A DNA stretch of 64,000 bases from Poronia punctata (lineage: Eukaryota; Ascomycota; Sordariomycetes; Xylariales; Xylariaceae), in assembly GCA_022579005.1 (NCBI GenBank), contig MU401603.1, positions 33,672 through 97,671 on the forward strand. Direction: 5' to 3'. The notes below the pieces were generated by a model that did not search any database, was not told where the DNA came from, and worked only from the letters and a program-made list of their open reading frames with translations. Shown one piece after another: positions 1 through 11,653 of the stretch; position 1 is the stretch's first letter, and the number at the start of each line of letters is the position of its first letter. Both the position numbers and the translations under genes were made by a program.

Positions 1-1
1 C

Positions 2-3000
2 CTCGTCTCCTGGCGCATCATTCTTGAAGATCTCGAAGGCCTTTTGACTGGACAACAAGTCCCCTCGGCTCCCGGGACTAGCTTCCGGACATGGTGCTCA
101 CTTCAAGAACAATATGCAGTCAATCACCTCCAATCCCCGGAAGTGGCATCGGTCTCAGTCCAGCGGCCTTCTACATCCTCGTACTGGGGCTTGGATATGC
201 GAGAAAACGTGCAGGCAGCAACTTCAACGAGACAGTTTGTGCTCGATGAGGCGTGCAGTGCCGCGATTATGGGCGCCTGTAATGAGGTATTCAACACACG
301 GCCAGTCGAACTTATGATCGCAGCTCTGGTTCATTCTTTCTCCGTCGTCTTCGTAGACCGACCTACGCCCACGGTATTTACCGAAGGCCACGGTCGCGAG
401 CCATGGGATGACCGAATCGACCTCTCCCGCACCGTGGGCTGGTTCACCACCATCTTCCCTGCATTCAAGCCAGACGGAACAACCACTGTGAATTTGCTGG
501 ACGCTATACGGCAGGCCAAGGACTGTATCAGGAGCCTGCCGAAGAACGGATGGTCGGATTTTACTTGCAAGTTCGCAGATGAGGACAAGGCCGCGTCTAG
601 TGCCTCCGACTTCCCCGTCGAGGTCTTGCTCAACTTCGCCGGCTCTTACCAACAGCTCGAACGCGATGGCTCGTTCTTTGAGACCCTTGCAGAAGCCGAG
701 TGCTCCCCTCCGGATTCCTGGTCGAAGCTGCGCCGTCTCGCACTCTTCGAACTCAATGGCCACATGGATAGAGGTCGGCTCGCCATGTCCCTCGATTATC
801 CCAATGGCGTGCACCACAGGGACCTGATGGCAGTTTGGATGGACACGTTTAAAGCTGCATTGACGGATCTGAGTAGGCTACTGAGGGACAGGCCGTCGGA
901 ATGGACCTTATCCGACTTTCCCATGGCTTTCACCTCATACACCGACATTGGCGAGTTCAAGTCTGCTGTGATGCCCCAACTAGGCATAGCGAGTCTGCAA
1001 GAAATCGAGGATATCTACCCCTGCAGCGGCTTGCAAGAGGGCCTGCTCGTTGCCCAAGGCAAGTCGTCCGGAAATTATCGGGTTAAGCTCGATTTCGAAA
1101 TCATAGCCACCCAGGCTCCTGGTGACTATGTTGACCTGGCGAGGATCGAGCGGGCTTGGGCCGAGGTCGTGCGACGACATGGGCTCCTGCGTGCCGTGCT
1201 GGTGGACATGATGCCCGGAACCAACAGGACGATGCATGTTATCTTGAAAAATTATACACCTAGTATTTCCTACGACCATGTCGCAGATGGAGAGCACGGG
1301 TTGAGTGTGAAGTATAATAAGTATGAGCCCCAGCACCACTTGTCGCTCTCGAGGACGGACGAGAAGCATGCCAATCTCTGCTTTGAGGTGAGCCATGCCA
1401 TTCTGGATGGGCATTCCACGGGCGTGTTGATCCAGGATTTCTGGAAGGCATATGACGGGTCACTTAGGTCAGATGGCCCGTTGTATGGGGACTTTATAAG
1501 ATACCTGGAGACACGTCCACGGGATGCTGATGGGGAATTCTGGGTCAACTACCTGGACGGTGTGTACCCATGTCTGTTCCCAACCCTAGGATCAGCAGCA
1601 AAGGAGCAGACAGGGGATTTTACAGTCGTGGTGCCGGGACTTGACGGATCTGGGATCCATGACTTCTGTTCCAAGTGGGAAGTGACAGCAGCTTCGGTCA
1701 TCCAGACCGCATGGGCCCTGGTGCTGCATCATTACACGGGCAGCGCCTCTCCCTGCTTTGGAAACCTGGCATCTAATCGCCACGTGCCTGTTGACAGGAT
1801 TGGGGATATGTTTGGGCCCCTTATTAGCATGATTCCCTATCGTGTGCATCTTGGCCGAGACCAGTCCGTCCTTACGACGCTGCGGGAAGGGCAAACTAGC
1901 TTTCTCAACAGCCTTTCACATCAGACCCCACTAATGGAAATTCAGGAAGCCCTTGATGTAGGCGCATCGGGGCTTTTCAATACCATCCTGAGCTTTCAAC
2001 GTGATACCAAGCAGCCCAGCCAATCCGCAGATGGACATGTCATACAGGAGCGAGGGGGTTACGACCCAGTAGAGGTAGGTATTCCAAACACTCTCGACCA
2101 AAATGAAATGGTGTGAATATGATCAAGCTGACGGGGGGTTTTTTTCTCTCCACTTTTAGTACCCTATTTCCCTAGCCGTCTGTGATGGGGGTACGGACGT
2201 GTCCATTGAGCTGAATTGCAAAGCTGGCTTCATTGTAAAGCATGAGGCTGAGCGGGTGGCGAGAGCGCTAGGAACCACTGTGCTCTCACTCATCAGCAAC
2301 CCCGACGGGAAAGTCAGCAATGTGAACATTTTAGCAGAGGATGACTTGGAGCAGTTATGGGCATGGAACTCGGAGGTTCCCAGAGCAGAGGAGATGCTTG
2401 TGCACAGCCTCGTAGAAGACCAAGCCAGACGGCGACCCGATGCGGCGGCGGTTTCTGCATGGGACGGCGAACTGACGTACGAGGAGCTAGACAAGCTTTC
2501 GAATCATGTTGCACAACACGTGGCATCCATGGGCGTTGCGCCCGGCTCTTTGGTTCCCCTGTGCTTTGAGAAGTCGGTGTGGACGCCTGTGGCTGCGCTC
2601 GGTGTGCTCAAGGCTGGCGCCGGCTTTGCACTTCTCAGTCCCTCGCTCCCTGAGCAGCGTCTCGGGACGATGGTGCAGCAGCTAGAAGCGGACGTCATCT
2701 TATCTTCATGCTCGAACATGGATCTCAGCTCGAGTCTGCTACAGACGGTTGTCCAGGTGGGACCGGAGTCGGCTAGTGTCCTCGAATCGACGACGAAGGA
2801 GGAACAGAGGGCGGGTACCGGGACCCCGTCGGCGCCAATGTATGCTGTCTTCACATCGGGAAGCACAGGCACGCCAAAGGGCGTGGTACTGACACACGGC
2901 AACTTCTGCTCCGGTTTGAAGCACCAGTCGCAACTCCTAGGCTTCAACCAACATTCCCGAGTTTTCGACTTTGCGTCGTACGCATTTGACCTCTCGGTTC

Positions 3001-5663
3001 ACAACATGTTCACCACACTTGCTACAGGAGGATGCTTGTGTATCCCATCAGAAAAGGATCTGCGCGATGACATCAGCGGGTCCATGGCGGATTTCAAGGC
3101 CACACTCGTCGACCTAACGCCGTCGGTGGCGCGTCTCATAGATGCAGCTACCGTACCTGAACTCGAAACCATAATTCTGGCTGGAGAGGCCGTCTCCGTC
3201 GATGACGCGAAGCGGTGGTGGGGCAAGGCACGTATTGTGAATGGCTACGGACCTGCTGAATGCTGCAACCTCAGCACCGTGAACTGGCGGCAATCTTGCG
3301 CCGAGCAGGTCACAAGTATAGGCAAAGGAGCCGGCACAGTTACTTGGGTTGTCGACCCCGAAAACCATGACCTGCTGCTGCCTCCCGGATGCATCGGCGA
3401 GCTCCTCATTGAGGGGCCCCTGGTTGGCCTTGGCTACCTAGGTGACAAGAGCAAGACCGATGCAGCCTTTATCGAGGACCCGGCATGGCTACTCGCCGGT
3501 CTCGCGGGTAAGCACTCGGGCCGACACGGTAGACTCTACAAGACAGGCGACCTGGTACGGTATAACCCGGATGGCAACCTGGTGTTTGCAGGCCGCAAGC
3601 AGGATGCTCAAGTCAAGATCCGCGGACAGAGGGTTGAACTAGCCGAGGTCCGACACTGGGTGCAGGAGTACATGCCAGAGGCATCCCAGGTTGTGGCCGA
3701 CGTTATTAAGCCGCAAGGGGATGATGATAACTCGCTCCTCGTCGTATTCCTACAACTCACTGACACGCCAACAGAAGGGGATGAGCTTGATGCTACTGTC
3801 AAAGCCCTTCCTGTCCCGGCCGAGGTGGAAGGCAGGCTGGCCAAACATCTGCCAAGCTACATGATCCCCTCGGTTTTCTTCCGCCTGTCCAGTCTCCCGA
3901 TGACGGCAACAGGCAAAACCGACCGTCGACGGCTGAGGCAAATAGGAGACCGGTTTACCATCGAGCAGCTTGCGGAAGTGCGGACAGCGGGATGCGGACA
4001 CAAGCGACAGCCAACCTCGGAAGCAGAGCGGACGATGCAGAACATATGGGCCAAGGTCTTGAATCTTGACGCAAGCACGATTGGCTTGGACGATAGCTTT
4101 TTCCGCCTCGGTGGCGACTCTATTTCATCCATGCGGCTCGTTAGCGAGGCTCGCAAGCTTCGCATGAATGTGACGGTGGCAGATGTTTTCCGCCACGAGA
4201 CCCTTGAAGCATTGGCGCGAGGGCAGAACCTGGATGGGTCTGGGGGGGCTGTCGGTCAACCTAGCGAAGCAATCACCATCGATCCCGATACGAGGAAAGC
4301 TCTGCTTGGGGAGATCGACTCTATGGACATAGGTCTCCGCTCTGGCGATGTTGCGGACATTCAGCCTGTGACCAGCGTTCAGGAAAGGTGCTTTGCAGAG
4401 GGAATCTATCCCGTAGCCTGCCTCGGGGAGGACGGAGTCGATGATGCGACGACATGCGGACGCTTTGCCAACTATATTTACCTGGATTTAGCCGCAGATG
4501 TCGACGTCTCTCTCTTGGACAAGGCCTGCATTCAGACCCTGGACAGGTTTCCCATTCTTCGTGCTTGTTTCCTGTGGCTTCAAGGCAAGGTTTGGCAAGT
4601 CGTGCTCGATAAAATCAAGAATCCTCTCCGCGTTCAGGATGTCAGTGAGGATCTTGATGCAGCCCTCCACGACTACTGCCTCGGTGATGCTCACGCGGCC
4701 TCCCCAACCCAACCTCCTCTATCTGTAGTGCTACTTAGACGCAAGGGGCACGGGATGCGCCTCGTGATTCGCATCTCCCATGCCCAGTATGACGGCGTTT
4801 GCCTCTCCACCATCGTTGAATCGTTCGTGACTGGCAATGACGTGGCAAGCCCTGCGCCCCCGCTGTTCTCCACGTTCCTGTCGTATGCATCCCACCGACG
4901 GTCCGAGTCTCTGTCTTACTGGACAGAGTTGCTGCGAGGGTCACGCCCTACTGGCCTACGCCAACAGCTTCTGGCGCGTAGAGGTCTCGACAAGCCGCAG
5001 TTGAAGGCAATCCAGCTTACCGCAGAGACAAAGCTTCCCCGCCTTCCAAACAAGATCACCCCAGCAACTCTAGCAAGCGCTGCATGGGCGCTGCTCCTAT
5101 CACGCCTGACCGGCCAGGACGAGGTCGTCTACGGACACCTAGTAGCAGGCCGCAACTCGGCAATTACAGGGGTCGAGGAGATCGTCGGGTGCTGTGTCGA
5201 CTTTGTCCCCGTCCGAGTAAAGCAGCTCACATCGCCATCTCAGACGCCAGCAGGTCTCTTGCAATCCGTACAGGATCAGTTCCTCGCCATTGGGGAAGCA
5301 GACTCTCTTGGATACAAGGAGATTGTACAGAAGTGCACCGACTGGCCGGAAACCGATGGGTCAGCCGTCTTCGAGTCTACAATCCAACACCAGAACATTG
5401 ACGAGAACCCGGATATTCAAGTTCCTGGTGGCGGCACATCGCGCCTGCAATTCTTTCAAAACCCACATACGGTTCCCATGTCCGTACACATGGTCTCTTA
5501 TACTAAGGGCGATACGCTCTTCTTCGAGCTCGCGAGTAATACTCACGTGATGGCTGATGAGACGGCTCGGGCTATGGTGGACGGATTGGTCCAGATTATT
5601 CAGAAGTTTGATATTGATATGGTTACAGAATTGTCATCTTGGATGAAGGATATGCGTTTTTAA
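2..5663 (+). CDS. Nonribosomal peptide synthetase, 3' end (E-C-A-T-CT), partial at window edge
   Basis: C-terminal 1,858 residues of a multimodular peptide synthetase; the 5' part lies outside the window. Exons 2-2074 and 2160-5663, with one 85-bp phase-0 intron (GTAGGT...TTTTAG). Seen in order: the end of an epimerization domain (VSWRIL at the edge, EGHGRE near 383, RTVGWFTTIFP just after); a condensation domain with SHAILDG at 1391-1411; an adenylation domain with A3 (TSGSTGTPKG near 2853), A4 FDFASYAFD, A5 NGYGPAE, A7 YKTGDLVRY and A10 TGKTDRR; a carrier domain with LGGDSISS near 4108; and a terminal condensation domain with SHAQYDG at 4776-4796. Both C domains have Ser for the first His of HHxxxDG but keep the second, catalytic His. 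Known: an E domain before a C domain means the preceding residue is epimerized to D, and fungal terminal C domains commonly release the peptide by cyclization. Inferred: a product with a D-residue next to the last residue, probably cyclic. The substrate is not assignable by eye. Confidence 0.95.
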
Positions 5664-6159
5664 GTTGATTGGAAAGCTTATTCAATCATGAGGTAGTTTT
5701 TCATGATTTTTAAAGTTGGAAATACCAGCATTTTGAGGATGTTGGAAATAATAGACCTTGGTTGCAAATAAAACAAAATCTTGATGTTTGTATACTGAGT
5801 GCACAGTGTTGACTAGGTAATCAGTTAGGAGAATACACAGTAGACCGGTGCAAAAGAACGAGTACCCTTGACTGTACCGGCACTGTGAGTGGCCCAAGAT
5901 ACCAGTTTCTGTCCTTCCCCACAGTATGCTTTTTCTCCACCCGCTATCGAACATGCAACGCTGTAGACATTATTGGTCAAACATCAGGACTTTCTCGACT
6001 TTAGGGTTCAGCGTTCAGCGTTCATTTTAAATGGGTGATACCTACCTATGTGCTTGGGTGACCATAGGTGTCAAACAGGAAATATTAAAGATTCATATTG
6101 AATCTGCCCATCGGTCTCAACAGCCGTAAAATCAGATGCAAAAAAAAAAAAAAAGTACA
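5664..6159. other. Intergenic: NRPS 3' region and SET/MYND gene promoter
   Basis: No coding signal. It holds the NRPS 3' end and the 5' region of the next gene, ending in a run of A at about 6140-6153 directly before the likely start codon. A CCTACCTA word lies near 6048. Confidence 0.6.
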
Positions 6160-8020
6160 ATGTCCACAACTACACCACCAGACGGTCTCCTCCTCAGCGG
6201 AACAACAACCTCGTCACCACAAGGCCGAAGCATCATAGCCTCGCGCACCTTCGGGCCCGGCGAGCGCATCGCAACCTTTAGCGAACCGAGCATCGCCATC
6301 CCAGATAGTCCGCATCTATCGACGACATGTAGCGGCTGTCTATTACCCGCAACCGCCACATCCTCCAGCGTGGTTCGCGAATGTACCGGTTGTCGCACCG
6401 TGGCATATTGTTCCCCCGCGTGTCAGAAACTCGACTGGACGGTGGGAGGGCATAAGGCGGAATGTAAAGTTCTCAAACGGGTGAGGGATGAGGATAAAGG
6501 GGGGGTCTTACCCACGCCTGTCAGGGCGCTTGTTAAGGTTCTGATTAATAAACCGGGGTTGGTGGACGGTTTGGAAGGACATGTTGATTTGTTTAGGGGA
6601 GGAGGAGGAGGGGGGAAGGGAAAGGTTTGGGAGGATATGGAACTGCAGGCTATGGCGGGGGTGTATTATATGGGAAAGGAGAAGAGTGCCAGGGTGGTGA
6701 TGGAGGCTGTGGAGGTTCTTTGCAAGGTATGTTTTGGGGGGTTTTTTTTTCTCTCTTTTTCTTCCTTTTTCGGTTGTGTTGCCAGGGAGTTGGATGCGGT
6801 TTGTTTTGGTTTACTGACACACTTGGGGAATTTTTTATATAGTTGCAAGTGAATTCTTTCAACAGGTTAGATGAGGATGTTGATCAGACGGGACTTTTCC
6901 TGAATCCGGTTTTGGCCATGGTTAATCATTCTTGCGTACCGAATGCTTTTGTGCAGTTTGTCGGCCGGACGGCGGTTTTACATGCGTTCCAGGAGATTAA
7001 GGAGGGGGAAGAGATTCGGATTTCGTATATTGGTAAGTACTTTTCTATACATCATTGTCTGGTTGAGAAGAAAAGGGAGAAAAAACAGCTGATGACGCGG
7101 CAGATTGCAACACCCCTCTCTCTACTCGTCAACAAGCACTGAAAACCCAATATCACTTCACATGTTCCTGTCCCCGATGCAGCGAAGATCTAGACGTCTA
7201 CCAAGTATCCAGACGATATCCGCACTTGGATCTCAACAATCTCAGTCTCGCGCCGGAAATCCAACTCCCTATCACGGGGATGAATCCGTTGGATAAAGGT
7301 GTCAGAAGTACAGCAGAAGAGACATATTCCTGGTGTTCGAAACCTATTCCTCTTATCAGAAATAATGATGATAAACAAACGCAGCTATGTCAGCGCTGGA
7401 AAGCGATAAAACCACTTCGGGATAGTAAAGTCCCCGCATACGCTATCGAGCCAATGCCGAGTATCTTGACAGAAGCGAGTATCTACTTTGCGGAAAGGGA
7501 TGAATTCGCGTTCAGTCTTGTCATAGCTTGCTTTCTCGCCACAAAGGTTGATTGTTTCAAGTTTCCCGCGCCGTTTGCCCCGCACAGGGTTAAGGGGTTG
7601 TTGATGATTGCGAAACTTTTGGCGAATGTTGCTGCTGATAGCACTATCACAAACACCACCTCTACCTCCACCACCTCTACCAAAAACACAAAGGGAAAAG
7701 AGAAAACAAAAGAAAAAATCATCCAAATCCTACGAGAAACAGACCACCCGACAATATGCCAAGTCCTCCTCGAACTCGTGGTGCGCTACGCGTATTCAAA
7801 GGACGAGTGGAAAGTGGCAAGAGAGGCGAAGGATTTATTGGATGATTTGGAGGAGATTCTGCCAGGGAGGGAGAAGTCGGATATGCTGGTTATTGCCTTC
7901 TTGAGAAATCCGGATGGGAAGGAGGAGAGGAGGTTTTTCGAGATGGCGGTGTTGAAGATTGTCAGGGATCTTGCGGGGCTTTTGGGGGAGGTTATGGATG
8001 GGGAGTTTGGGGGGTTATGA
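6160..8020 (+). CDS. SET and MYND domain protein (putative lysine methyltransferase, SMYD-like)
   Basis: Spliced model 6160-6726, 6843-7032 and 7104-8020 (557 aa), with introns GTATGT...ATAG (116 bp, phase 0) and GTAAGT...GCAG (71 bp, phase 1). The N-terminal half has a MYND zinc finger (CSGC, CTGC, YCSPAC, then HKAEC) at about residues 50-100. Exon 2 carries the SET core NHSCVPN and, across the second splice, ISYID; exon 3 starts with the post-SET cysteines CSCPRC. The family transfers methyl groups from SAM to lysines of histones or other proteins; the target here is unknown. The SET domain is split by the MYND insertion, as in SMYD proteins. A low-complexity stretch of Thr/Ser/Lys near 7650-7720 looks species-specific. 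I chose ATG 6160 (A at -3); ATG 6136, upstream in the poly-A run, is in frame and would add eight residues (MQKKKKST). Confidence 0.88.
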
Positions 8021-8655
8021 TCAAGACCTGGTATAGATGCAATATTGATGAATTGTCGATGTATTCGAGTTACCTGAACTAACTACATACCATTGGTAGA
8101 CGCAATAACACTTCTCTCGCTTGAAGATGGTTTACATTGCCCCGATCGGCGATAACCCTTCTGCAAGAAATCTGGTACCTACTTTATGTTTTTGAGAATA
8201 ACTGGGCGAGTTTTGCATCCACCTACTCGTACGCGTAGCGCACCTTGTTGCTGATTGATTACTGAGTTTCCACCCTATTACACTACTAACGACGGAAGAA
8301 TATTTTAAAGGGTAAATAAGGAACTACATGGAATCAAAATCCTCATGGATATCCAGGTTAGGGTTGGTAGGTATTAACTAAGCGATATACCAGGACTCAA
8401 GCAGTCACAAGTACGTGTACGAGTAGAGAGACGAGATCCCCCACACTGAAATGCTTACCTAAGTCTATACATAGTAGAGGTGGGGCTATAATACTACGAG
8501 TAGGTACCTACCTTAGCTTGCAGTATCTTGTTTCCATTCTCCATCTTCTCCAAACCTACAAGATCGAAAAACTTGGACACTGCTCTCTTTCCACCCTATT
8601 TACTTCCTAAAACTGCTTCCGCATTGACCACCAGAAATCGAACTATCATAGCTAC
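8021..8655. other. Intergenic, with repeated short words
   Basis: Non-coding between two genes on the + strand. It contains three copies of TACGAGTA or its complement (8224, 8418, 8495) and AGGTACCT at 8502, part of the dispersed word family described in the findings. No terminator or RNA gene recognised. Confidence 0.5.
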
Positions 8656-10824
8656 ATGCCTATATATGATAGTTATGCGATTATGGAGGACCTTAATTCT
8701 TCTTCACATGACGTCTTCAACCCAGAGGATTTTCTCATTACGAATGGCGCCTTGAACGTGCTCGACACTGACGCGTCCGCGTTGGAAGAAGTCGGCGATG
8801 GCGAACCACAGCTTAAACTCGAACTTCCCGAGGAGATAATCCCAAGCGAAATCATCAATGACGAGAACACGAGTTTGAAGCGTGCCAAACCCCACGATGA
8901 GCAACAAGACTCCCAAGACGGCTGGCAAGTCGTCGACCGACAGTCGAAAAAAGCAAAAAAGATGCAGAAAAAGATACCCTCTACCGAATCATCCAATTAC
9001 CCGTCTATAAGTTTCAACTACAATGCCAAACTTCAATCCAAGATCTCGTTAGATCAGCTGCGCAATCTCGTCCTATACATCTTCGCCGAAGGCGTCTCTC
9101 CCCAATGGGTTGCCGTTGCCAATCGACCACAATTTCGCAAGATCGTCGCCATCATGGTCCCAGGACTCGAGGAAGCCATGTTCAAGCCAGACGTCAACTT
9201 TGAAACATACAACGACCAATTGTTCGATTTAGACCAAAAGTCCCGTGTCCTCACCTCACCCGACGACTACTACCCTCGACTTCTCAAGCGTGATGAGCTA
9301 CCCGAGATACTCAAAGTCTTCGCCGACATGTTCCCACACCTATGGCCTGTCAAGACGCCAGGCAACGAGAAATACGGATTCATGCGGTCGCCAATGGGCA
9401 CCATGTTGACTGCCCCGAGCGAAAAGGCGAAACCGGAGAAGGGAGCAAAGGGGATACAACCAGCCAAGGAGCCCAAAGGTTGGAAAGATGAACGGACGAG
9501 AATCACAGAGCTTCTCGCCATGCCCGAAGATCTTCAGCCAAATGGCTATGTGCTGCATCCTGCCTGTATACCGGTCGAGCGGCGGAAAAACTACCAGTAT
9601 CCCCAAGGTTGGGTGCACACCTTTGTAGACAACTTCTCCGACGGTGACGTGCCGGAAGAAGACATTCAGCAAGGCAGCGTCACGGCCGGTCGTGACGTGT
9701 ACGCTCTGGACTGCGAAATGTGCATGACTGGCCCCGACGAGTATTCGCTGACAAGAATAAGTCTTGTCAGCTGGGACGGCACCAAGGTGCTCGACGAACT
9801 AGTGAAACCCGACAAGCCTATTATCGACTATCTTACTCGTTTCTCCGGCATCACGGAAGAATTGCTGGCTTCCGTCACCACAACTCTAACCGACATCCAA
9901 ATGAAGTTATTGCAAATCCTGACCCCTCGCTCCATTTTGATCGGGCATTCCTTAGAGTCTGACCTGAAAGCATTACGGCTCACTCATCCATTCATCGTGG
10001 ACACGGCATTACTCTTCCCCCACTCTCGAGGCCCACCTCTTAAGAACAGCTTAAAGTTCTTGACCCAACGCTTCCTCAAACGGGATATCCAAAACCGTAC
10101 CGGTGGCCACGACTCGGTCGAGGATGCAAAAGCCTGCTTGGATCTCGTCAAGCAGAAATGCGAGAAAGGCAAAGCATGGGGCCAGCACGAGTCACAGGGA
10201 GAGAACCTATTCCGCCGTCTCAACCGCGTAGGAACTGCGTACCGTGCAAACGGGGGTGTCGAGGCCACAGGTGGCGCCCGTGTGGGCAAGACAAGTGCCA
10301 TGATTGATTGGGGAGACCCGATGAAAGGTGCAGGCGCCGCCTCGGATTTCCCCATCGGTTGCAGATCGGACGAGGAAGTAGTCGAAGGAGTGATCCGAGC
10401 AGTCCAGGGTGATCCGGTTGCCGAAGAAATACCCGCCGGCGGCGTCGACTTTGTCTTCGCCAGGTTTCGAGAGCTCGAGGCCTTCCAAGGCTGGTGGAAC
10501 CAGAACAAAAACGGAGAAGGCCAGCACGTACCGGACATGTCCGGTTTCACCCTCGAGCAATGTGTCTCCAATCTAGCACAGAGAATCAGCCGCATACACG
10601 AAGCCTTGCCGAAATGTACCGGCTTCCTCGTCTTCAGCGGCTCCGGCGATCCCCGGGAAATGAGTCGGCTGCAGACCATGCAACAACAGTTCAAGAAGGA
10701 GTACAACACACCCGGCAGGGAGTGGGACGAGCTGAGCATCAAGTGGACAGACGTGGAAGATCAGGCCCTCAAGAGGGCTGTCGGCGTTGCGCGGAATGGC
10801 ATCGGCTTTATCGGGGTCAAATGA
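8656..10824 (+). CDS. rex1: RNA exonuclease Rex1 (Rnh70-like, DEDDh 3'-5' exoribonuclease)
   Basis: Intronless, 722 aa. The N-terminal half is charged and poorly conserved. The exonuclease domain begins near residue 348 with ALDCEM (DxE, Exo I), followed by LTRISLVSWDG and YLTRFSGIT, then GHSLESDL (Exo II Asp, near residue 430) and HDSVEDA (Exo III His and Asp, near residue 485), so all four DEDDh catalytic positions are present. Known: Rex1 trims 3' ends of 5S rRNA, tRNA and other stable RNAs in the nucleus. The domain pattern matches fungal Rex1 more closely than Rex3/Rex4, whose proteins are shorter. A basic stretch (KKAKKMQKK, near residue 95) could be a nuclear localization signal. The first ATG is used; an in-frame ATG at 8683 is an equally possible start and would remove nine residues. 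The gene converges on pex5. Confidence 0.93.
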   Translation: MPIYDSYAIMEDLNSSSHDVFNPEDFLITNGALNVLDTDASALEEVGDGEPQLKLELPEEIIPSEIINDENTSLKRAKPHDEQQDSQDGWQVVDRQSKKAKKMQKKIPSTESSNYPSISFNYNAKLQSKISLDQLRNLVLYIFAEGVSPQWVAVANRPQFRKIVAIMVPGLEEAMFKPDVNFETYNDQLFDLDQKSRVLTSPDDYYPRLLKRDELPEILKVFADMFPHLWPVKTPGNEKYGFMRSPMGTMLTAPSEKAKPEKGAKGIQPAKEPKGWKDERTRITELLAMPEDLQPNGYVLHPACIPVERRKNYQYPQGWVHTFVDNFSDGDVPEEDIQQGSVTAGRDVYALDCEMCMTGPDEYSLTRISLVSWDGTKVLDELVKPDKPIIDYLTRFSGITEELLASVTTTLTDIQMKLLQILTPRSILIGHSLESDLKALRLTHPFIVDTALLFPHSRGPPLKNSLKFLTQRFLKRDIQNRTGGHDSVEDAKACLDLVKQKCEKGKAWGQHESQGENLFRRLNRVGTAYRANGGVEATGGARVGKTSAMIDWGDPMKGAGAASDFPIGCRSDEEVVEGVIRAVQGDPVAEEIPAGGVDFVFARFRELEAFQGWWNQNKNGEGQHVPDMSGFTLEQCVSNLAQRISRIHEALPKCTGFLVFSGSGDPREMSRLQTMQQQFKKEYNTPGREWDELSIKWTDVEDQALKRAVGVARNGIGFIGVK

Positions 10825-11653
10825 ATAAATAACCTTTCAGCCGTGACACAATTGGGCATCGATTCATGTGTATATGTACTTGTGCTTGTACGTGTTATGT
10901 ATGATGGTTTTGGGATTTGTTGTTTGCCCGGCTTTCTTTCCATGCATCCACAACCCCCATCTCGTCATCCTCTACTGAGGGAAAGGGTCGAAAGGGGGGC
11001 ATACAAATACCATAGTTACATGGAGGGAAAAAGAAACGGTATACGGAACGGAACGGGCTCTTATTAAAAGGAGAGAAACATAGGATATAATAAAGATACC
11101 CACCTAACCTAACCAATTCATGATTGAACATGTTGTGTAAACAATATTATAACACTGGATGAAGATGATAAAATACTGGGTGTGATACGTAGATTCTGGC
11201 CTCCTCTAGGCAAGCAGAAAAAAACATAAGAGCAGACAAACGAACACTTATAAAAAAAAAAACCTGACAACTAGAGTAAAAGAGAAAAAGAGAAAAAGAA
11301 GTCGACATATTGTTCGAGATACCACGACATTTTTATGGTCCATTTCGATCAATTTTTTTCTGTACTCATCGTTTTCCCTGCCTACTTTTTATTCTTCAAT
11401 ATAAGGTAACAAACCCACTAAGCTTAGGATACGTACATGCAATTCCTAATTAAATCATTTTATTTTGCCCGTGACAAGAGGGAAAATCAAATCAAAAAAA
11501 AAAAAAAAAAAAAAAAGAGCGAAGCAATATTTTTTCCCTAGATAAGGTACCTGTTCCAATACATTTGTCATCGTTAAAAAAAAACATCGCAAGTAAAACT
11601 GTCCCCCTCAAACCGTAGACTGACTGCGTTAGGGGCTAAGGCGAAGGGTAAAC
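10825..11653. other. Convergent 3' regions of rex1 and pex5
   Basis: About 830 bp between the two stop codons, AT-enriched, with A runs near 11251, 11494-11516 and 11577. AGGTACCT occurs at 11545. It holds the two 3' UTRs; no gene seen. Confidence 0.6.

Noticed and set aside
9984..10742. 252-residue minus-strand frame
   Set aside because: Lies wholly antisense to the exonuclease domain of rex1 and shows no domain of its own.
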